The translations under genes were made by a program, and so were the position numbers. Positions 8,361-16,437 of a DNA stretch of 26,359 nt are shown piece after piece. How positions within the stretch are numbered: position 1 is the stretch's first letter; every line of letters starts with the position of its first letter. Source of the DNA: a virus; the IMG/VR virus record IMGVR_UViG_3300024520_000428, positions 1-26,359 of that record. One strand, given 5' to 3'. The notes beneath the pieces are model-generated. The model was not told the origin of the DNA, made no database searches, and was given only the letters and a program-made list of their open reading frames with translations.

Positions 8361-9785
8361 TTATCTTATTCTGTATGTTACTTGCAAGCTGTGACCTGTG
8401 CCTTTGCTGCCTGATGCTGTAAAAGTTCCGACTGTTCCTGTTGGGCCAGAATATAAATACATCGTTCCAGTTGCTTCTATTTGTATTTGTCCAAATACAG
8501 CTACTGTATTGTCAAAAACTACAATGTTAAATCTGTCTGTCGGTGCAGTGGTTTTTTGCAATTTCGCAGGAAGTCCAGTCAAAGAACATGATGTTGTATT
8601 ACTTGTACCTGATACAATTGGGATTTGCAATGTTACAACATTGCCAATCTTTGTATAAAAACATGTTCCCGTGGGAGAAGTCGTGCATCCTGTTAAAGTT
8701 GCAGTAAAACTTCCCGTATCATTAATAATAATAGAATCACATTCAATAGTCGCTGAAAAGGTAGAATCAAAAGTAACATCAGAAGTTGTCAAAACGTTTT
8801 GATCCATATCGTATAATTCATTAACACCTTGACCTGTGTTAATTGTAGCAAATACCACGGCATCAGTTGTCTCTATGTCCTGATTCATCGCGTATACTTC
8901 ATTGTTTCCTTGTCCTGTGTTTATTGTGTTAGTGTGTGATTGGCTTGAAAAAACAGTATCCCTTGCCCTTATTGATCCTGCAACTACCAGTTTTTTATCT
9001 GGGGTTGTGGTGTCTACGCCCATAAAACCAGAGCTTAATATTTTTAAATTATTCGCAGCTCCATTGTATATGTTAAAATTAGAACCACCAGCCATTGAGA
9101 AAGAATTTTCAAAAGGTTTCGATGAATGGGTATTTATGAAAGAACTTATTGTTAAACCGTTATTTGTAGAGGATAAAGTCAATGCAGCCTCTCCACTTGT
9201 CCCGGTGCTCATGTTTGTAATTTGCGCCCTCTCTTGACCGTCCGTTGACTTGGATAGTACCATAAGGCTTGCGGGTGTTCGTGTTCCAATCCCAACCCGC
9301 CCGACACTATCAATAAATACCACACTATCATGAGCAGATAAAAAAGTCAAACCGCTTACACTATTCGCTTTTGTAGTGTCTGAATTATGTCTTTGTGATT
9401 TTAAATATTTGCTGTAAGTTGTATCAGCGTTTAGTATTGAATCTATACTGGCCTTTTGAGATTCCAATAATGTATAATATGCCGTGTCTCCTGTTAAAGT
9501 GTCAATTTCTGACTTGCTTGAAAACATTGTATCGGTTGTTAAAGTGTCAATATCTCCACGCTGTATCTTTGCTGTATCACTTGTTATTGTATCAATGCTT
9601 TGGGCCGCTCTCATTTTGTTCACAGTATCAACGACATCATTTACCCTTGCATATACCGTATCGTAATTAGCGTTAACCTCTGAAGACCTCGCAGGGGTTG
9701 AAGGTGAAAATATAAATGGTTTTGTGATATCATCTAAAGAGTAAATTGATATTGCGAAAAGTAGTATAAAAAGTATGTTTTTCAT
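8361..9785 (-). CDS. Tail fibre protein with Sec signal peptide
   Basis: The product has 474 residues. Residues 1-16 form a classical signal (MKNILFILLFAISIYS). Four repeats of the type I-D-T-(L/I)-T-x-D-T follow (Ile at 64, 79, 94 and 114). Next comes VGRVGIGTRTP (161-171), the V-G-I-G-T-x-x-P motif common in fibre shafts, with a second form near 255-261. Two copies of a 29-residue unit, T-I-N-T-G-Q-G through M-x-Q-x-(I/V)-x-T-T-D-V, cover about 287-344. The C-terminal part (about 355-474) has the FTATLTGCTTSPTGTCFYTK and GNVVTLQIP pattern seen in receptor-binding knobs. It overlaps the nozzle gene by 4 nt. Fibre identity is well supported; the signal peptide is the unexpected part. Confidence 0.8.
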   Translation of the reverse strand: MKNILFILLFAISIYSLDDITKPFIFSPSTPARSSEVNANYDTVYARVNDVVDTVNKMRAAQSIDTITSDTAKIQRGDIDTLTTDTMFSSKSEIDTLTGDTAYYTLLESQKASIDSILNADTTYSKYLKSQRHNSDTTKANSVSGLTFLSAHDSVVFIDSVGRVGIGTRTPASLMVLSKSTDGQERAQITNMSTGTSGEAALTLSSTNNGLTISSFINTHSSKPFENSFSMAGGSNFNIYNGAANNLKILSSGFMGVDTTTPDKKLVVAGSIRARDTVFSSQSHTNTINTGQGNNEVYAMNQDIETTDAVVFATINTGQGVNELYDMDQNVLTTSDVTFDSTFSATIECDSIIINDTGSFTATLTGCTTSPTGTCFYTKIGNVVTLQIPIVSGTSNTTSCSLTGLPAKLQKTTAPTDRFNIVVFDNTVAVFGQIQIEATGTMYLYSGPTGTVGTFTASGSKGTGHSLQVTYRIR

Positions 9786-11725
9786 ATTCCGTTCCCTGTC
9801 TGTAATTTAACTAATACATTTAATTCTGACATATCAAAATTTATATCGTTAGCCGTCTGAGATAATTTTATATTCCAAGAGTAACCGTGAACGCCTTGAT
9901 CGCCTTTAAACTCGTATTGTTGTAAACTTTCGGCGCTCCACGAATCCACATCCCATGTAAAATCCCAGTTTGTTTGTCCTGTGCTTGCAGCGTCTGTTTC
10001 CTGTGATATTGTGTTCCCTGGATTATCAACTATTGTAACTAAAATAGTCATACCTGATTTGGCCTGAAATAATACCCGCATATTTTCAATAGTTGAATCA
10101 GTAAACATGTTTTCTCTTATTGTCTTACTTAATACATACATTAGCATATTAGTTGCAGTTGTCAAATATGTTCCAGCGTCCTTATATAATCCAATCTCTG
10201 TTGTAGCTGTTGAAAGCTCTTTATATATCGTGCTTGACGCTGTGAAAGATTGCCCCATGAATAACGTATTTGAAGAATCTTTTACTATATAATTGCACCC
10301 TCTCCCTAATATTTCCCAGGGTGTTTTATTGTTGTCTACATCATAAAAAAGAGTTCTGCTTAAATTTAATGCGAAAGTCCTATTATTATTTGTGCTGTTT
10401 ACGTTCGTGTCCATAACGGATATCAAATATTCTATCCGGTTATTTCTCCTATAGACTATTCCACACGGTCTATGGTCGCTGTCATCGTCAGCCCATACCC
10501 TATCTAAAACAGGCCGTATATTGTAACCATAGTCAAATGGTTCAAAGGCCATAGTATCGGCTCTAAACACGCCGATTCTGTCCTCTGTCATACCAATACG
10601 GTTGCTGCTCCACTTTCCAACTGTGCGCATGTATTCAAAAGAAGTCTGCCTCTCGTAATGTTCCACTTTTGCGTTTATATCAGCGAAAGGCTGAAACATT
10701 ACCCCATCTGATTTAGTGTTAATACAAAGGTGTCCACCGCAATCAAACAAGCCAGTAATTTTATGGTGATATCTAATAAAATTATTTAAAGGCCATACCT
10801 CTAAATCATATTTATTAAAACCCTTTTCAGAAAAATAGAGAATATTGTTTTTGTATCCAAATAGTCTACGATCAAAGAAAAATAGAAACTCTAAATTAGC
10901 CGGTATTAGGTCGTTGAATGCTGCTTTATTGCCATAAGTAAGCGTTAAGCTGTTAGGAGTCGCACTGGTTATTGTGAAAGATGTTGTTGTATTGTCTCCA
11001 GTTTCATCCCATAAATAATAAGTTGAAAGCCCCGCGTAGGTCATCCATATTACCTTATTACCAACTTGGGCATCTGCACTATTCGCAAAGCTTGCAATAT
11101 CTATACTTCCACTGCCACCACCGCCTGAAATAGTAACATTTGCAATTAAAGACACTCCGTTTGCATCTTTACCGCCCGTTGAGTATAAAACATCCGCCCC
11201 GCTGACCTGTCTTGCATAACTTGCATATAATTTATAAACACCATCCGGAAGACTTCCCCCTGTGGTTTGTGGTGTGGCTGTTACACCTGTGGGTGCTGCA
11301 ATTCCAATCCTGTACGCTGTGGTTCCTTCAATTTTACAACCTCCAGCACCATTAATACAGTAGAAACTACCAAATGCAGAGTCGGCCCACGCTTCCCCTT
11401 GTCCGGTCATATCGTATTTTTCAGTTAAACCGCCCGTAGACTTGTTAACTTCATACAACTTACCGCCATGTACTTCATATAAGTGCTGTGAACCGTCTAT
11501 CTCTGCATGGTGAAACTCTCCCCTTAACAAATCGTCAATGGCATTCTGAGCCGTTAAATTTATGGCTCCGGGCCACCTCTTAAAACCATTCTTTGGAAAA
11601 ATAGCGTTCAGACAATCACTTGATTGATTTCCACGTATAGAGATAGCAGGATCATTTAAATTAACCCCTCCTGTGTAATCAATAAAGTCTATAACTTTTT
11701 CTTTATCTGATGCTTTTAAAGACAT
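9782..11725 (-). CDS. Tail nozzle / tail tubular protein B-like
   Basis: The 647-residue product begins with the pattern I-D-F-x-x-Y-T-G-G-V-N-x-x-D-P, then N-Q-S-x-D-C-L-N-A and K-R-W-P-G. This is the typical opening of podoviral nozzle or tail-stabilisation proteins with a beta-propeller body (T7 gp12 and P22 gp10 type). Many short beta strands with aromatic residues follow, for example HLYEVHGGKLYEVN and FYCINGAGGC. It lies between the adaptor and the tail fibre, as in T7-like and P22-like phages. It has no signal peptide. Start and stop overlap neighbours by 1-4 nt. Confidence 0.7.
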   Translation of the reverse strand: MSLKASDKEKVIDFIDYTGGVNLNDPAISIRGNQSSDCLNAIFPKNGFKRWPGAINLTAQNAIDDLLRGEFHHAEIDGSQHLYEVHGGKLYEVNKSTGGLTEKYDMTGQGEAWADSAFGSFYCINGAGGCKIEGTTAYRIGIAAPTGVTATPQTTGGSLPDGVYKLYASYARQVSGADVLYSTGGKDANGVSLIANVTISGGGGSGSIDIASFANSADAQVGNKVIWMTYAGLSTYYLWDETGDNTTTSFTITSATPNSLTLTYGNKAAFNDLIPANLEFLFFFDRRLFGYKNNILYFSEKGFNKYDLEVWPLNNFIRYHHKITGLFDCGGHLCINTKSDGVMFQPFADINAKVEHYERQTSFEYMRTVGKWSSNRIGMTEDRIGVFRADTMAFEPFDYGYNIRPVLDRVWADDDSDHRPCGIVYRRNNRIEYLISVMDTNVNSTNNNRTFALNLSRTLFYDVDNNKTPWEILGRGCNYIVKDSSNTLFMGQSFTASSTIYKELSTATTEIGLYKDAGTYLTTATNMLMYVLSKTIRENMFTDSTIENMRVLFQAKSGMTILVTIVDNPGNTISQETDAASTGQTNWDFTWDVDSWSAESLQQYEFKGDQGVHGYSWNIKLSQTANDINFDMSELNVLVKLQTGNGI

Positions 11726-12444
11726 TATCTATTAAACCTCAAAGTTTTGTTTGAATCTGTGTTATTTCTTCTGCCAGGGTTGCCACCAGCTAAAGAAAAT
11801 GTCTGCGGTGTTACTTTACTACCATAATGATCTCTCATAACTGGCCTTGTATTAGCGTTAACCCATTGAGTAGTGTTTTTATAGTCGTTATACGCATCAT
11901 TGTACTCTTGTACGAATAATTGGTGTTGTTTTGGGTTTCCTTTACTGGATGTATTGATCTTTTGAGCCTCAAGTATAACCAGATTGGCAGGAAAATAACT
12001 GTATTCTGTGCCCGATCCTGTAAACTTTTCCAGCGTTTGAACATATCTCATTTTTAAACTAATTACACTTGGATTATTAAACGTCATTACGCGGCTTTGT
12101 CCGGCTGCTTTGGTAAACGCATTCGTCATCTTATAACCAAACGTTTCATCGTTGCCCTCTTCATACCATTGAGTTGGTACATTATCGCTATAATCTGCAA
12201 TATCAACAATACGCCCAAAGTCTGATAAGTTTGTATCAATTGCATAAGCTCCATTAGAATCAAGAGACAATGAGACAAGCAACACGAGATTAGACCACGC
12301 CTTTTTATTCCAAAGGTTCTGTGTTGCCCGATTAGCTAACGACAATTGCAAATCCGATACCGATTTACCCGACCGGCTGTTTATAGTCCAATCGGATAAA
12401 ATCGGCTGTATATCGTCTGCATATGTACTTTTAAAATATGACAC
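11725..12444 (-). CDS. Head-to-tail adaptor (gatekeeper-like)
   Basis: The product has 239 residues, with an N-terminal helical part (ILSDWTINSRSGKSVSDLQL, about residues 14-33) that resembles the start of podoviral adaptor proteins. A mixed alpha/beta middle and a helix at about 160-190 follow. The last 30 residues are Gly, Asn and Arg-rich and probably disordered. It lies directly before the nozzle gene with a 1-nt overlap, the normal place of the T7 gp11-type tail tubular protein A. No diagnostic motif was seen, so the call rests on size, order and fold impression. Confidence 0.55.
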   Translation of the reverse strand: MSYFKSTYADDIQPILSDWTINSRSGKSVSDLQLSLANRATQNLWNKKAWSNLVLLVSLSLDSNGAYAIDTNLSDFGRIVDIADYSDNVPTQWYEEGNDETFGYKMTNAFTKAAGQSRVMTFNNPSVISLKMRYVQTLEKFTGSGTEYSYFPANLVILEAQKINTSSKGNPKQHQLFVQEYNDAYNDYKNTTQWVNANTRPVMRDHYGSKVTPQTFSLAGGNPGRRNNTDSNKTLRFNR

Positions 12445-12986
12445 TATTTACCCTCTATAGCTGCGAGTTGTGCTTTAAGATCCGCAACTTCATCAATAAG
12501 GCCTTTTTTCTCTTGCTTCTCTTTGTAGGCTGCAAAGTTGCTTGTTTTCTCGTGTGTTTCTTCATTCCACAGGTTGACATCTTCGCGCTCATTGGCAAGA
12601 TATCGCAATCTTTTGATCAGTTCCTGCTCCTGAAGATCTTCTGTATTAGGATCAACTTCAATAAAGCACAAATAACCCTTCGACATCTTATCATTAAGAG
12701 TGGTAAACGGTTTTGATTTTTGAATAATTATAGGATCACCGGCCGCGTTGTACCGTTCAATATTCTTGTTGTCTCTTTTTATAAGAGGCTCTCCGGTTGT
12801 CCTATTAACTGCGTTAAAAAAAACTTTATCAGTTTTATTGTAAGAATAGTACCGTTCTTTAGGAAGTTTATTTTTCTTTACTTCCTTAGTTTCTTTTACT
12901 TCCTTAGACATAGTATTTTCCCTTTTCTGAGCACGTTTTGCACGTTCTCTTTTATTTCGTTTATCTTTTTTTTCTCGATCTGTCAT
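12444..12986 (-). CDS. Basic/acidic virion-block protein of unknown function
   Basis: The product has 180 residues. Residues 1-45 are extremely Lys/Arg/Glu-rich (REKKDKRNKRERAKRAQKRE) and the central part (46-115) has short strands with many aromatic residues. A C-terminal coiled coil follows (about 120-180, ending in VADLKAQLAAIEGK). The start at 12986 is favoured because AAGGA lies 6 nt upstream; an internal ATG at 12911 has a weaker site. The gene lies between the decoration-like protein and the adaptor. The charged N-terminus could contact DNA or capsid, but I do not recognise a family. Confidence 0.5.
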   Translation of the reverse strand: MTDREKKDKRNKRERAKRAQKRENTMSKEVKETKEVKKNKLPKERYYSYNKTDKVFFNAVNRTTGEPLIKRDNKNIERYNAAGDPIIIQKSKPFTTLNDKMSKGYLCFIEVDPNTEDLQEQELIKRLRYLANEREDVNLWNEETHEKTSNFAAYKEKQEKKGLIDEVADLKAQLAAIEGK

Positions 12987-12995
12987 AATTTCCTT

Positions 12996-13022
12996 AAAAG
13001 TAGGGGCTTTTTACACCCCTAC
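12996..13022 (-). terminator. Hairpin with short U-run before the 12986 gene
   Basis: A perfect 7-bp stem, GTAGGGG (13000-13006) with CCCCTAC (13016-13022), has a 9-nt loop and is followed on the minus strand by TTTT. It lies between the decoration-like gene and the SD of the 12986 gene. The U-run is short, so it is probably a partial terminator or an mRNA-stability hairpin that lowers expression of the tail genes relative to the capsid genes. Confidence 0.5.
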
Positions 13023-13030
13023 CAAGTTAT

Positions 13031-13564
13031 CTATTTCTTTGTATAGTCCTGGTTCTTTCTAAAATACAACCACTGATAATCTGGAACAATTACAGCCGAT
13101 GCAGTAAAGTTATTAAACCTTAACCATATATAATGAGCTGCAACAGTAGACACATCTAAAGTGGTTTGTAATGGCCCTAATAATGGCATAATTGTATCAC
13201 CAAGGGCTTTCCACCGGGAAGACGTATCAAGAATACTATTAGTAGCTGCAAGTTGGTAAAACACGGCTAAGCTATCACCTGCGGCCAAATTTGTTCCAAC
13301 AAGATTCAATGATTTGTGATTTGGTTGATTCGTTCCACCAAAATTTAGAGGAAAAGGCCCAACAATCAAAAAGTCATCAACTGCAATAGTATCTCCTGTA
13401 TCCTCTGTATTATCAAAAACTGTGTGCCTGATAATATCAGAGCCTGGAGTAGACTGCTTATCTATATTTGCATTTTCAACAGTTGCTGCTATTACTGCGG
13501 TTGAATCTGCTGCATACAGAAAAGAAACGAACAACACAATAAATAATATTAGAAACTTTTTCAT
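13031..13564 (-). CDS. Secreted decoration-like protein next to capsid gene
   Basis: The 177-residue product has a classical Sec signal (MKKFLILFIVLFVSFLYA, cleavage likely after A18). The mature part is polar, Thr/Asp/Ala-rich and beta-predicted (for example KSLNLVGTNLAAGDSLAVFY and WLRFNNFTASAVIV). No Cys is present in the mature chain. It is immediately downstream of the major capsid gene, where head decoration or fibre genes usually lie. Its strand pattern loosely resembles the 191-residue secreted protein at 18209-18784, so the two could be related. The signal peptide does not fit cytoplasmic capsid assembly. Confidence 0.55.
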   Translation of the reverse strand: MKKFLILFIVLFVSFLYAADSTAVIAATVENANIDKQSTPGSDIIRHTVFDNTEDTGDTIAVDDFLIVGPFPLNFGGTNQPNHKSLNLVGTNLAAGDSLAVFYQLAATNSILDTSSRWKALGDTIMPLLGPLQTTLDVSTVAAHYIWLRFNNFTASAVIVPDYQWLYFRKNQDYTKK

Positions 13565-13578
13565 GATATGCCCCTTTC

Positions 13579-14808
13579 TTAGAATAGGTCAGTTACCCAA
13601 GTTAAAGTATTACCAGCGTCTTTAGTCTCAATACCGTGGAATGCATAGATTTCATCCTGAGTGAAGAAAGCTTTATTATCCTGAATACCGTTATTTGGCT
13701 GTAAATCATGGTCTTGCTGATATACATATCCAAGGTTCCTTGGAGCCATAACAAGCATTTTGTCCTTCAATGCTTCCTGATTAAAAGCTTTGTGCTTAAC
13801 TAAAGAAATTTTTGGCCCAGCTGTTACAATATCATAAGCTGTAATACCAAATTTATCAAGCTCTCCGGATTTATCAAGAGAAAGTTTCGCGTCCATCTCA
13901 TCAACCAATCTACCATGATACTCGTTTGAACAAAGAGCAATATAAGTATCGTCATCATTCATCTGATCACCCATTGAAAGTGGTAAATTCTGACGTATCC
14001 AAGAAAGATCACCAGCGTTATTAGCATTTACGCTATTTGCAGCAAGTGATACAAGCCCATCATTAGTCATAAACTCACCAGTAAAACCAGTTTGAATACC
14101 TGTAGTAGTATTCTTTGTGGCTTTATCTGCGGTCATTTCAGAAAAAATCCAGTTACGTTCCATAGCTTCCATTGATTCCCAAAGTAGATGTTGCTTCTCT
14201 CTGGAAAGTCTTGGGCCACCTGCATGCTGTTTGATTTTCTCTTTTAACCAAGAAATTGAAACAGACCAGCGGGAAATCTGAAGAGTGTTGTAATTCTGAT
14301 CGTCAGTACCATTAATTACGTGAGAAGTATCACTCACTTCATCAGTCGCAGTTGCAAGAATCATCAACACATCACCAGCCTGACAACTAAAAGTAGTTGC
14401 ACCAACTGAAGACCCTTTAATAGTCAGAGTCGTAATAGTTTCAATACGTGCCCTTGTGTTATTGCGTGGATTGTATAAAAGTGCTTCGATAGGCACTCCA
14501 GCCACAGAAGAAACAGCAAAACCACTTGATGTAATCTCTGTTCCACTTGTTACCGTTACAGTATCGGCACGTGGTGAGCGTGTATACATCTCAAAACGGG
14601 GATTGCCTGTTTTAAGTGAACGTTTGCCAATTAATGCAGGCGATTTTTCTCGCTTGCCGTCTTTATATAGTGCATTTTCAATGAGCACAGAAATCTTTGC
14701 AGATCCATACCCTAAATACCGGATCTCATCCGATACTTCCCGCATATCCAGTTGACTTATACTTAAATCATCCTGTACAATTGGGGTTGCTACTGGTGTG
14801 TTAGCCAT
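13579..14808 (-). CDS. Major capsid protein (HK97-like, probable)
   Basis: The product has 409 residues. It has an N-terminal arm, a beta-rich region at about 70-170 and an E-x-x-x-L-L-W-E-S-M-E-A-M-E-R-N helix near residues 205-222 that is like the spine helix of HK97-fold proteins. Downstream are T-G-I-Q-T-G-F-T-G-E-F and a C-terminal A-domain-like region with AYDIVTAGPKISLVKHKAF. The pattern is similar to capsid proteins grouped in DUF5309. It directly follows the scaffold-like gene with a 14-nt gap, and AAAGGA lies 6 nt before the ATG, a strong site that suits the most abundant virion protein. Confidence 0.7.
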   Translation of the reverse strand: MANTPVATPIVQDDLSISQLDMREVSDEIRYLGYGSAKISVLIENALYKDGKREKSPALIGKRSLKTGNPRFEMYTRSPRADTVTVTSGTEITSSGFAVSSVAGVPIEALLYNPRNNTRARIETITTLTIKGSSVGATTFSCQAGDVLMILATATDEVSDTSHVINGTDDQNYNTLQISRWSVSISWLKEKIKQHAGGPRLSREKQHLLWESMEAMERNWIFSEMTADKATKNTTTGIQTGFTGEFMTNDGLVSLAANSVNANNAGDLSWIRQNLPLSMGDQMNDDDTYIALCSNEYHGRLVDEMDAKLSLDKSGELDKFGITAYDIVTAGPKISLVKHKAFNQEALKDKMLVMAPRNLGYVYQQDHDLQPNNGIQDNKAFFTQDEIYAFHGIETKDAGNTLTWVTDLF

Positions 14809-14822
14809 AATTTATCCTTTAT

Positions 14823-15848
14823 TTATCGGCTCATGAATGTAGACATAGCCTGAGACATTTCATTATTATTTGTTCGTACGTTATTTGGTTGCGGTTTCCC
14901 GCCTGTTGCGTTTCTTTGAGACAGTCCAGCGGCATAACCTTTATCGTAAGCACCCTTCATCATCCCGGGTACTTGTGGGACAATCCAAGCATTTTCTCCA
15001 GCTTCGGCAATTGCTCTCATACCTTCACCGTTCGCCTGAAAATTACGTGTCCAATTATTTAATGCTGCTTTCTGATCTTCCTTGCTCAAAGAACTATCAG
15101 CGTTATTACCAAGATTGTAAATAGTTTTTAACAACTTACCGCCAAGGGCAGGATCTAGCGCAAATTTATTCAACACATCATCTGCACTTACTCCAGGCAT
15201 CAAGTCCTTATATCGTGACGTTAATTTATTATTAACAGACACAATATTATTATCAATCTTCTCATTGCTGATATTTTTATACTCGCTTCTTATATCATTT
15301 TCAAACTTCTTTCGCTCATTATATTTCTCGGTGGAACTGTCGCGATTAGAGGAAAGCTCTGATAATGAATTTTGAAGACGTTCAAGCGTTTGTTCTGCGG
15401 TATAGCCTTGATCGATATCTTGTTTTAATAGCTCTGGTAAGTCCTTTACCAAATCATTAATTGAATCCTGGTATACAACATCTGGCGTTTTTTCGAGTTC
15501 TTTTTCGGTTGATGCTTCTACAGGTTCAAACTTGATATTGTCATAAAAATTCTCTTCACCGGCCATGAATCCAAGAATCTTTTCTGAGTCAAAACTACCA
15601 TCCTCTGTATTAAATGCAGTTTTTGAAGCCTCGTTAAATGCTTCAGGAGTTATTGCTTCCTTTGGCTCCTCTTTCGGCTCCTCCTTTGCTGCTGGTTTAT
15701 CTTCTATTTTTTCCTCTGGAGTGATCGGCTCCGTTGGTTTATCTGCAAAAATACTTTCTATTGTAGGCTCGTTTGTTGGCTCTGCGACCGCTGTGTCGTT
15801 CTCTGCCACTTCTGGTATCTCTGTTGCTGATGCTTCGTTAAATTCCAT
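14823..15848 (-). CDS. Scaffold-like protein
   Basis: The 341-residue product is very acidic in its first 130 residues (repeats of P-E-E-K, K-E-E-P-K-E-E-P and T-E-P). A helical region with possible coiled coil follows at about 135-250, and the C-terminus is Asn, Gln and Met-rich. Acidic, helical and Pro/Glu-rich proteins directly before the capsid gene are typical scaffolds. No protease motif was seen, so it is probably the scaffold and not a fused maturation protease. Its start overlaps the stop of the upstream gene by one base (TAATG). Confidence 0.65.
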   Translation of the reverse strand: MEFNEASATEIPEVAENDTAVAEPTNEPTIESIFADKPTEPITPEEKIEDKPAAKEEPKEEPKEAITPEAFNEASKTAFNTEDGSFDSEKILGFMAGEENFYDNIKFEPVEASTEKELEKTPDVVYQDSINDLVKDLPELLKQDIDQGYTAEQTLERLQNSLSELSSNRDSSTEKYNERKKFENDIRSEYKNISNEKIDNNIVSVNNKLTSRYKDLMPGVSADDVLNKFALDPALGGKLLKTIYNLGNNADSSLSKEDQKAALNNWTRNFQANGEGMRAIAEAGENAWIVPQVPGMMKGAYDKGYAAGLSQRNATGGKPQPNNVRTNNNEMSQAMSTFMSR

Positions 15849-16057
15849 TATTTACCCACCTTTCCACCCATAAATGTATTTAAATCGTTGTCTCTGCCCT
15901 TCATCTTGCTTAATATTTCCTTACCTTTTTTTATAGTTGCTGATAAGTCATCAAGATTCTTTGCAGACAGTTTCACGCTCTCCATTATGGTAGGCTTATT
16001 CATTGAAACCTGTATTGTATTATCATCGTTAAACTCTAAACATGCGTGTAAACTCAT
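15848..16057 (-). CDS. Small protein between portal and scaffold
   Basis: The product has 69 residues. A short beta start (ACLEFNDDNTIQVSM) is followed by a Lys-rich amphipathic helix (SVKLSAKNLDDLSATIKKGKEILSKM, split here as about residues 28-53) and a Gly/Lys tail. I do not recognise a family. It overlaps both neighbours by 1-4 nt, so it is clearly part of the coupled morphogenesis operon. A role in capsid assembly is only suggested by position. Confidence 0.55.
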   Translation of the reverse strand: MSLHACLEFNDDNTIQVSMNKPTIMESVKLSAKNLDDLSATIKKGKEILSKMKGRDNDLNTFMGGKVGK

Positions 16058-16437
16058 TTTTTATCCTTCTTTGAATCAATCATTAACTTATAAGCTTGGT
16101 CAAACTTTTCTAAATCACTTAATAGTATTTCAACCATTGCAAGTTGTGCCGATCCGGTTAATACTTTCTTATCGTATCCACCAAGCATAGAGGTTGTTAT
16201 CCCTTTTATGTGGCTATCTTTGTATCCTTGCAACCAAGACAAAACGCTTTCACTTTTAATAAATGGCTGCATACCATGTATAAAGGCCTCTGAATTGATA
16301 GGAATAGGGTTGAATCTCACATACTCTTTTTTTGTGGCTCGCTCTGTATCTTCAAGCAATTTTTTAGACTTTGCTATATACTGTTGCTTCTCTATTTCAA
16401 ATTCTCCTTTAAATAGCCATTTAATAAACGTTCTCAT
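16054..16437 (-). CDS. Helical protein downstream of portal
   Basis: The 127-residue product is mainly helical, with a Lys/Glu-rich N-terminus (about residues 10-38) and a Leu-rich C-terminal helix (about 98-125). It carries no cysteines, no signal peptide and no motif I recognise. The ATG overlaps the portal stop (ATGA) and its own stop overlaps the next start, so it is translated together with portal. It could be a small head assembly protein. Function unknown. Confidence 0.55.
   Translation of the reverse strand: MRTFIKWLFKGEFEIEKQQYIAKSKKLLEDTERATKKEYVRFNPIPINSEAFIHGMQPFIKSESVLSWLQGYKDSHIKGITTSMLGGYDKKVLTGSAQLAMVEILLSDLEKFDQAYKLMIDSKKDKK

Noticed and set aside
12444-12911. Shorter form of the 180-residue protein from an internal ATG
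   Set aside because: The internal site AGGG is weak and distant; the ATG at 12986 has AAGGA at 6 nt.
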